From Brachypterus glaber (Eukaryota > Arthropoda > Insecta > Coleoptera > Kateretidae), in the NCBI GenBank assembly GCA_958510825.1, contig OY294050.1:10827340-10891339 (forward strand): 64,000 nucleotides of DNA, read 5' to 3'. Each line of letters starts with the position of its first letter. Positions within the stretch are counted from its first letter, which is position 1. Position numbers and translations under genes: made by a program. Positions 57,132-64,000 of this stretch are shown here, piece after piece. A model generated the notes under the pieces. It saw nothing but the letters and a program-made list of their open reading frames with translations, had not been told where the DNA came from and made no database searches.

Positions 57132-58261
57132 AGCCATTATAAAGCAATTTTTGTTGGAGACTTTTAAATAGTGCTAAATATTACAATGTTTTTTGACCCT
57201 GATCACTTTCTATTCTAGCTTATTTTTTTTTTATTCTTTTTATGTTGCATATAAGCATTTAGGCATCTTTTTTAATATAAAAATTTATTTTAAATAAATA
57301 TTTTATTTTTTGTGGGCTTGTTTAAATATTTATTAATAAAATTTATATAATATGTATTGATAAATCATTATTAAAATATAGATATAAAGTTAGCAGGAAA
57401 ATATTTAAAAATTTAAATAAATTGTTTAATTTTAAATTATTCTAGTTTGTTAACGATTATATCGTTCCTATTTTTTTGCAACCCTAATGGTTTTATAATG
57501 ATGAAGTTAATAATAGTTCCATTACGATAAACTTACTATTTTTATTAAATAAAAGTTGCCTACTAACAATTTTAACTGTTATATCTTGCAATTAAAAAAG
57601 ACGATTTATAAAAGTAAGCACAAAGTAGTTTTAAAACCATTTTTACCCGAAAAGCAACGCGAATGGTGGGTTATGTATTTAACATGTATGTATGTATGTA
57701 TGTATATTATACATTGTGTCATTTAAAATATTGTCCCTCACTGCCCCCCTGGCGCCACCTTACCGAATAAAAAATTTAAAAATATGATAAATGATAGTTT
57801 TTGTTGTGTGATATACATGTTATAAATTAAAAGTTTATAACTGATCCAGTTCAAAAGTTACGGGGGTGTACCATTTAAAAGAATAACCCATCTATAAAAA
57901 TTAATATTATTCAGGTTTAACACTTGAACTATGTTCTTTTGTTTCCAAATATGATAACTAAAATAAAATTACGTATAAAAGGTAAAAAATAAAATTTTGG
58001 CAGCCATTTAAAGAAAAGTGTCCCATTCATGGGTATCCTCCCCTGTAGCTAAAAGAATCAATTTATTTCATTCACGATTTAATAATGAGTACATTTATTT
58101 ATTTAAAAATGAAAAAATAAATTATTTCAGAGAAAAAAATCCAATATAAATTATTTTTAATACTTAGATATTTGTTCAATCTTTATATTTAAAATTCATT
58201 TAAATATATTAGTTTGCAAACTTGTAAATGTATTAACTTATGTCAACAGCCCGCCTTAATA
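57132..58261. other. No gene recognised; TATG microsatellite
   Basis: A short (GTAT)n run lies at about 57687-57708. The rest is AT-rich and unrecognised. Confidence 0.45.
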
Positions 58262-58534
58262 AGAGTTATTTATGGTACTAGTGGGTAAAGTAAGATATTG
58301 CCCATGAGAAAATTAATTTTCGAGAGGGCAATATCGGTTTACCCATGAGTAGGAATTCATATTTTTATTAAAAATTTTAATGACATTTACAAAAAAATAA
58401 TTTGACAAGTGACAGTTGAGTGGGTAAAATAAATTATCCACTCAATAAAGTAAAAGCCACGCGGGGGTTATTATTGAGTTTATCTATTTAAAATAAAGCT
58501 GGTAATTGTTTTATTATCTGTATGTATTGGATAA
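58262..58534 (-). repeat. ~330-bp four-copy repeat, copy 4, lacking the central hairpin loop
   Basis: A reverse-strand copy of the family at 517-852. The central 24-mer (773-796 in copy 1) and one of its flanking TTAA are absent, leaving GAAAATTAATTTTC at about 58308-58321. A few bases near the ATGAATTC region are also missing. Confidence 0.8.
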
Positions 58535-59810
58535 ATTAAGTTTATTTTATCTCGTTCTGCTTGCTGAAGTTTTTTCTTCCCTAAAAAACAGTGTCAGAAG
58601 TGGTCCAAAAAACCCGTAGTATAAGATAGACCGCCGCAGATCGCGTACAATATAATTTATGTGCTGTATTGTGCTAAACGCTAATCGCTTTACCGCTATA
58701 AACCTTTTATTCATTAATGAATCCAGCTTAAGTGGCTGCAATCAACTCATCCAGCATCCACAGAGAATAAAAGGTAAGATATACTTCACAAGCACGTTTT
58801 TCTTAACAATTACCTACATTGCCACTAACCCTCAAGGATAATCTCCACCACCGCTCTGTGTTACATCCACTTGAGGCTAAAATTATCTTCTATTTTACAA
58901 TATTTGTAGTATAAAAATAACTGATATAATAGCATATAATTAAAAAAAAAGTATATTAATTTGTTTCAAGTTCATAAATGATATTTTCTTGACGACAAAG
59001 ACCGTCAAAATTAATTCTACTCTGCTATCTCTTTCTGACAGTTTTTAACAGTTTAGCCAACGTAAGAAATGCAAACTAAAGTTTCTTACTAAGGTAAATT
59101 CACAATAACTGTAGTAATAACGCAATTTTGTTTGTAAAATTAATAAGATATTGTTAATTTACATTATTAGATAAAAAGTTCTTTAAAATTAATTTGTACT
59201 TGTACAATGCTTATAGTAAAATTTTTAATGGGTAAAGTAGAAATACTGATTATTGTATAAAACTAACAACAGTTTGGACTTTTTATAACATTCATAAAAT
59301 TACAACATTTTAAATATATATATTTTTTATTTTCACTGAGATAATTTCATTATTATTGCTATTTAAATTTACTAATTATTGTGTAATTTTACGTACCTTT
59401 TTTTTTTAACACATTCCACTTACGACGTTTAAACTTGTAGAGGGTAATATTTATGGGGACAATCAGCATTGTTGAGGATATGTAGGCGATGTGTACCGAT
59501 TTTGGGGTAATAATATGGGGCCATGGAGTTCGCGGCTTGAATGCCAAAAAGCCAAAAAGATCGATTCCAGCTTAAGTATTATTAATCGACGTTGCTGGAG
59601 CATATAACCATTTACATAATTTGGCATTTTAAACTACATAGATATAGTAAATATTTTAGCTGGATTGTATAAGTAAATGGATGCATCTGAATTTAAATAT
59701 AATAAAATAAGTTTAGTTTACCCAATAATTAACACTAAATTTCACTTTTATTTAAAAGGGCTGTATTAAAAATAGGAACTTTGATGAAGCTGAAGTTTGC
59801 AACGTTTTTT
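58535..59810. other. No recognised feature
   Basis: Two overlapping ~60-codon frames on opposite strands at 58547-58841 have no recognisable motif. No repeat was recognised. Confidence 0.4.
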
Positions 59811-59983
59811 TGCATCGAAAATTCAAATAGTATATTAAAGTACTAGTTTCATAACAAACGTTTTTAGCGCACGAGTACAAGTTTAGAAAACAAGCCGCTT
59901 GCAGCGAGTTTTCTAAAGTACTAGTGCGCTAAAAACGTATTATGGAAAAAGTGCTTTAATATACCATTTAAATTTTCGACGCA
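59811..59983. mobile_element. 173-bp palindromic hairpin element
   Basis: The left arm TGCATCGAAAATTCAAATAG and its continuation through TATATTAAAG, GTTTTTAGCGCAC and GAGTAC pair with the right arm ending TTTTCGACGCA. The pairing is close to complete apart from a loop around AAACAAGCCGCTTGCAGCG. No coding capacity. Confidence 0.65.
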
Positions 59984-59994
59984 CTATAAAAAGT

Positions 59995-60211
59995 AAACTG
60001 AATATTCAGTTACAAATGGATAGGAAATCGGAAGGTATTATCCTGTACAATTGTACTTTAATTTTTGTTAAAAACACTCAATATTTAATGTCCGTCCTTA
60101 AATATTAAAGTACGTGACTTTAGAAATATAGTGTTTTTAACAAAAATTAAAGAACATTTGTATAGGATCATAACTTTTCTATTTATAACTGAATATTTAG
60201 TTACACATTTT
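59995..60211. mobile_element. ~215-bp fold-back element beside the previous hairpin
   Basis: AACTGAATATTCAGTTACAA at the left pairs with TAACTGAATATTTAGTTACA at the right. The pairing continues through GGATAGGAA, TATCCTGTACAA and TTTAATTTTTGTTAAAAACA. The arms are about 95 bp. Confidence 0.6.
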
Positions 60212-60706
60212 TCCACTTTGCAGTTTTCGAAATATTTTCATTTAAAATTGCATGAATTTTTTGGTGAATAACTAAAAATGCTCAGCAGTTTACAATAAAA
60301 AGTGTAGTTTAAGAATCCTTAAATATTTTACAAATTATTTTATACATCGTTATTTTCTAAGTAGAACATTTTAAATAGGAGTTCGCAATCTGTTCTCAAG
60401 CACCTCTGCATAATTCTCGGCACGTATTTATGTAGCTTTTTGCAAAATGTCATTATTAATCAATTAGTCAAAGTTTAGTTGTATTGGCACGAGAACTCGA
60501 AGCTCTAATCGACGTGGTTTGGTCAATTTGCATTGATTACAATAAATCATTGCTACTACATGACTGAATATGACTAAAAAGTTACAACTTCTACTGCTAA
60601 AGGAAAGTTTGCCGTCAGATGTTTTAATTGAATACTAAAATATTATTACACCTCCATTGGACCAAAAATTCTGCTATAATAATATTTCCTACAGGATGCT
60701 TCTTGA
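60212..60706. other. No recognised feature
   Basis: Nothing supported. Confidence 0.35.
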
Positions 60707-60914
60707 AATTTATTTAGGGTTATTTGTGATAAACACTCGGAAATGAAGCAAATAAAATCTTTTTTGCATTACATAATCATGCCAACGTTTTACCTAATAT
60801 TTAGTCCTGAAGAAGCCTAAATATTAGGTGAAACGTTGGCATGATTATGTAATGCAATAAAGTTTTTATTTGCTTCATTTCCGAGTTTTTATCACAAATA
60901 ACCCTAAATAAATT
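60707..60914 (+). mobile_element. 208-bp palindrome, possibly two inverted Penelope-type termini
   Basis: The arms 60707-60804 and 60817-60914 are nearly perfect 98-bp complements: AATTTATTTAGGG at the outer ends and CCAACGTTTTACCTAATATT near the centre. A 12-base spacer TCCTGAAGAAGC separates them. The spacer and right arm form a hammerhead-like core, as in the inverted arms of the Penelope-like element at 28967-30277. No protein frame is present. It may be a ribozyme-bearing terminal pair left after deletion of the element body, or an unrelated MITE. Confidence 0.6.
60797..60845 (+). ncRNA. Hammerhead-like ribozyme motif in the palindrome
   Basis: Core CTGAAGA (60807-60813) is followed by one extra A, a five-pair helix II GCCTA/TAGGT with loop AATAT (one G-U pair), and core GAAA (60830-60833). 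Then come CGTT and GGC, which can pair with GTC before the core. The expected cleavage triplet is GTT. This is the same layout as the motif at 29017-29074: one extra nucleotide before a 5-bp helix II, and ACGT as minimal helix III. Helix I is short and GTT is a weaker triplet, so activity is uncertain. Confidence 0.5.
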
Positions 60915-61042
60915 GTACTATATTTAGGATCAAGTTAAGCAAATTACCAATTAATTTTATAATAGGAGAAGAAATAGAAACAGAAATAAAAAAACCTTTA
61001 ATTCGACAAAAAATATTTTTCATTTGATTCCATCAATACATA
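60915..61042. other. Short unrecognised spacer
   Basis: Nothing supported. Confidence 0.3.
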
Positions 61043-61812
61043 CCGGATGAGTTTCAGTCTATGGACACCCCCTAAATTTAGGTTGTTTTCAATCCGATTA
61101 AATCATTTTTTATCTTATAGGTATTTCTTAACAATGGCTACAAAATAGCGTAAAAAATAATTCACTTCCGGTTTCTTTGGAAACTAAGTAAACTTATTTT
61201 TTTTTTTAATGACACCTCCTGTATATTTTTGCATTTTTTAATCCAGAAAACAAACTTACATAAAAAAAAATTAATAGCTTTTTATTTATTTTTAGTACGT
61301 TTTTTTCATACATACAAGATTTTTTTTAAATACAATCTAATTTAACTGCTAACTGTGAAAAAATACATTTTTTTGTAAAAACCAAAATTTGGTAATTTTT
61401 TTACTTAAAAATTTTTAAACCGGTTTTTCCTTCATAATTTAATTTTTCTAAATGGCAACCCCCTTGGACACCTCCACCTTTTGGAGCGCTATTTCAAGCG
61501 CTACAAAATGGCGAACTTTTTTTTCTTTCACTTCCGATTTTGCCGGAAATTAAGTCAATTAATATTATACGGTCGTTTTCAAATTTCCAAAATTGCCAGA
61601 AATTGTCCTAGAGAAAAAAATTGCATTTTTTTAAATGTAAAATTGTTTTCTGAAACCAAAAACGCAAAAATATACCGGAGATGTGATTAAAACAAATAAA
61701 ATTAACTTTTTCGTGACACCAAAAGTGCAAAAAAAGCTAAAAAAAATAGCTTTGATCGGATTGAAAACAATTCCATTTCAGAGTTTATCCATGGACTAAA
61801 ACTCACCCGCTA
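61043..61812. mobile_element. ~770-bp TIR element
   Basis: The left end TACCGGATGAGTTTCAGTCT and the inverted right end TAGCGGGTGAGTTTTAGTCC pair, as do inner segments (GTTTTCAATCCGAT and its complement, about 61087 and 61757). The arms are diverged. A lone related end is at 43499-43518. The 69-codon plus-strand frame at 61481-61690 is inside an arm and resembles nothing known. Confidence 0.6.
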
Positions 61813-62960
61813 TACTCGCAAATAATTTTTTTTTCTAAAAAAAAAATATTAAAAAGAAAACAAATTGAGTTCATTTTAGAAATCAGCATACCCACTAATA
61901 GCTACACTATAAAAAATAAAGGTAAAATTAGAGAGTTATATAATTATAAAATTCATTTTATTTTATTTATTTTATTTTAAATACATTTAAAACACATTTT
62001 TATTTTAACTACCTATTAAAAAGTTATATGAATACTATGAAAAAATTTAAGTTGCGCGTAAGCGCTAGAATAGATACTTTGAAATGTCCGTCTGTCCGTT
62101 TGATGTCACGTTTTTTTGTTTACACGATAACTCAAGAACTAATTTTCCGATCGACTCGAAATTTTCAGGAAAAATGAAGATCCGAGGGAAGATCTCCATT
62201 ATTTTTGATTTTGAGGATTTTGAAATTTCATATAGGGGCCTAGATGTTGATTCTAAACAACTTAATAAACTTTTTAAATTTTTTTTGTATTTGCCACATA
62301 AAAGTCACTTTACAGAAAAATAGTTTTTTTTTTAAACCTCCAATGCATACTTGATTTTTCAAACTGAAACTATGTTACAAATTAATCTTTAATCAAGCAG
62401 GGCTGAACCCCAAAAATGAAAATTTAAATCGAGAATTTTTTACCTTTTACTAGAGTTGTTTGGACTTTTGGACCCCTATCCGGGGACATACTGTATTTGG
62501 GAAAATGCAATATACCATTTACTGTGAATATTATATAATGAAATACGTAGCATTACATATCTTCACAGCTTGTTTCATAATCGCATAATAAATATAACCT
62601 CCTTTACCTTCTAATAAGTTCAGTGATCGCGTTTGCAACGGAAAACCCCTTCAACATAAACTTTAAGCTCTGCTTAGCTATAAAGCCGCTAAACCTAATA
62701 ATAATTTGGCCGCGTTAAATTTTAATTGGTCTAACTAAATTACCTTTAAAATTTTTATTGTAACTAGTTAAATAAGTTGATTTATAATTAAGATCCAACA
62801 TTTTTAATTACATTGTGGCTATAAAGGTTAATACTAAGTTTTATACTAAAAATTGGTTCATACTAAATGTTTTTGTATTACTTTATAGAGCCCCACGAAT
62901 GTTTAGTGAACATTCAGTGGTTGTTACACTAATACTTAACGTTGTTATAGTTCTTGGTGG
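61813..62960. other. No recognised gene; short repeat fragment
   Basis: About 62550-62575 (GTAGCATTACATATCTTCAC) matches fragments at 25729-25760 and 54214-54235. A 79-codon plus-strand frame (62084-62323) has no recognisable motif. Confidence 0.4.
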
Positions 62961-63131
62961 CTATTCTTCTCTTCTCTCTTTATTTTTGGCCTTTGCCTTT
63001 GTCAATTGGCCAGCTCGCTGCTCTCTTGTTAGTTTCTGCAGATGGTTCGTCTGGTTGTTACCATACCATCGCTTTCTTTTGGCCTGGTCTTCTGTAAGAC
63101 TTCTTAACTGTTTATTTTTTCTTCTCTTCAT
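62961..63131 (-). CDS. Hypothetical 56-residue Lys/Arg-rich protein fragment
   Basis: The minus-strand frame from ATG (63131) to TAG (62961-62963) has unusually even codon use for this AT-rich window. The product is basic and helical-looking; residues 12-31 read SLTEDQAKRKRWYGNNQTNH, then LQKLTREQRAGQLTKAKAKN. I do not recognise it. It could be an exon or a degraded nucleic-acid-binding (gag-like) retroelement protein. The opposite strand is open for 121 codons with a hydrophobic product, which I take to be its shadow. Confidence 0.25.
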   Translation of the reverse strand: MKRRKNKQLRSLTEDQAKRKRWYGNNQTNHLQKLTREQRAGQLTKAKAKNKERREE

Positions 63132-63492
63132 TAATTATGACCTTTTGGTCATTTATGGTCTTGAACTTGGTCCTTTTTGATATAATTGTTTCAAATAAAT
63201 AAAATTTCTTCTATCATAACCTCAAAAACATGTGGATAACCCTAGGTTATCCAGATTCAACCACTAAATTACATCACATATACTGACTTTCCATTGTAAA
63301 ATCAATATCAAAAGTTATAAGGATTGTAGATTTAATAATATTTTCTTAACAAACACATTTTTACATAAATTACTTGATGCAGTTGGCGCGAATAACTTAC
63401 TTAATTTTTAATTTTTCCCTTAAATGTATAACATGTTCCACCTTCGCGTCACCTACGCGAATGGTGGCTATTCTTATTTCGTTGAGTTTTAT
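63132..63492. other. Spacer with a GC-rich hairpin
   Basis: CCACCTTCGCGT (63438-63449) pairs with ACGCGAATGGTGG (63455-63467) with one mismatch and one bulge, giving a compact stem-loop. A near-palindrome GGATAACCCTAGGTTATCC lies at about 63234-63252. The roles are unknown. Confidence 0.4.
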
Positions 63493-63759
63493 TCATCCGT
63501 GAAAGCCAAATTCATAGTAGTTCTTCTGATAAATTGATTGGCCTAGACCGTATAGCTCCATATAGCCCATATTCATCGAAATATCAGGCGGAAAAAATCC
63601 GCTCGAAACCAGAATAGACCTCTTAGTAAGAGTACGCGCCTTAAAATTTTCATCATATAATTCATTCATACAATTAAGGCGATTAAAGGCATATTCAGAA
63701 GCTTGTATAAGAACATAAAACATAAAAATGCGATACTGTGATGGCCTTACAAGATACAT
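63493..63759 (-). CDS. Hypothetical 88-residue open frame
   Basis: An ATG-to-TGA frame on the minus strand with an in-frame stop a few codons upstream. Composition is protein-like, with mixed polar and aromatic residues (for example RSILVSSGFFPPDISMNMGY near residues 48-67). There is no low-complexity bias. I recognise no family. It may be a transposon remnant or a chance frame; a second minus-strand frame with similar character lies at 62961-63131. Confidence 0.22.
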   Translation of the reverse strand: MYLVRPSQYRIFMFYVLIQASEYAFNRLNCMNELYDENFKARTLTKRSILVSSGFFPPDISMNMGYMELYGLGQSIYQKNYYEFGFHG

Positions 63760-63821
63760 GGCAGCACATCAAGCCAATCACGGCATCGCATTCTTATGTA
63801 TTACGTTCTTATGCGAGACTG

Positions 63822-63930
63822 TGGATTTGCCCTTATAGAATTCCATAGTGCACGGAGTCTACCTGCCAGTAGGATCATCTCGTAAAATGTTTATGTCCAT
63901 TTAAATATGCCCTCCATTAAAGTCGTATAT
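63822..63930 (+). repeat. Dispersed repeat shared with 21940-22060
   Basis: ATAGAATTCCATAGTGCACG, GGATCATCTCGTAAAATGTT and TTAAAGTCGTATATTTA follow the order of the earlier copy. The remaining bases to 64000 are AT-rich and unrecognised. Confidence 0.55.
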
Positions 63931-64000
63931 TTATCTAAATAAATTAAAATAAATCTAAATAATTAAAGCCAACTTATTCTTAAGGGTAATAGATATCTGG

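Noticed and set aside
62815..63180. 121-codon hydrophobic plus-strand frame as a membrane protein
   Set aside because: It starts with GTG and its hydrophobic stretch is exactly antisense to a Lys/Arg-rich minus-strand frame, which explains the Leu/Phe/Ser richness.

Overview
This is a strongly AT-rich, gene-poor stretch of eukaryotic nuclear DNA. The remnants of Penelope-like, RNase H-bearing and Jockey/CR1-type retroelements, a tRNA-derived SINE and many TA-flanked inverted-repeat elements fit an arthropod, most likely an insect. I cannot place it to order. I found no intact host gene, rRNA or tRNA gene, and no bacterial-style operon or CRISPR array. Almost everything recognisable is mobile DNA or its debris.

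Layout. 0-5.5 kb: first copy of a four-copy ~330-bp repeat (517-852), a tiny 5'-truncated LINE tail with perfect 13-bp target duplications (3501-3631), inverted minisatellite arrays (about 3628-3770 and 4246-4335), a short element with an apparent 9-bp target duplication (4043-4227) and a 410-bp inverted-repeat element. 6-13 kb: a large fold-back (6226-7710), a 331-bp hairpin (8967-9297), an element with 76-bp perfect inverted repeats (10206-10525) and a GC-marked tandem array (12210-12650). 14-21 kb: a TTTA microsatellite, several TA-flanked miniature elements, and a SINE at 20.3-20.55 kb. 21-28 kb: more fold-backs, including an 843-bp TA-flanked element (26748-27590) inside a repeat whose empty version lies at 13.1-13.2 kb. 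28-31 kb: a Penelope-like element with 90-bp perfect inverted arms, a GIY-YIG endonuclease reading frame and a hammerhead-ribozyme motif. 32-43 kb: fragments of two RNase H/zinc-knuckle LINE families, two more copies of the four-copy repeat and a Jockey/CR1-type LINE 3' end with poly(A). 44-55 kb: further TIR elements and repeats. 56-57 kb: a 534-bp inverted-repeat element holding a 57-residue Myb/SANT-like reading frame. 58-61.8 kb: the fourth ~330-bp repeat, three palindromes (one with a second hammerhead-like core) and a 770-bp TIR element. 62-64 kb: mostly unidentified.

The parts do not form a pathway. The window records successive insertions: LINEs that copied by target-primed reverse transcription, a Penelope element whose processing probably used a ribozyme, and internally deleted DNA transposons that needed transposases from elsewhere. 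The strongest leads are the two hammerhead-like motifs, the Myb/SANT remnant in a TIR element, the two-copy element with 9-bp duplications, and the ~330-bp repeat with precise presence or absence of a TTAA-bounded 24-bp hairpin. All repeat comparisons were made by eye within this window. Coordinates of diverged repeats are good to about 5-20 bases.
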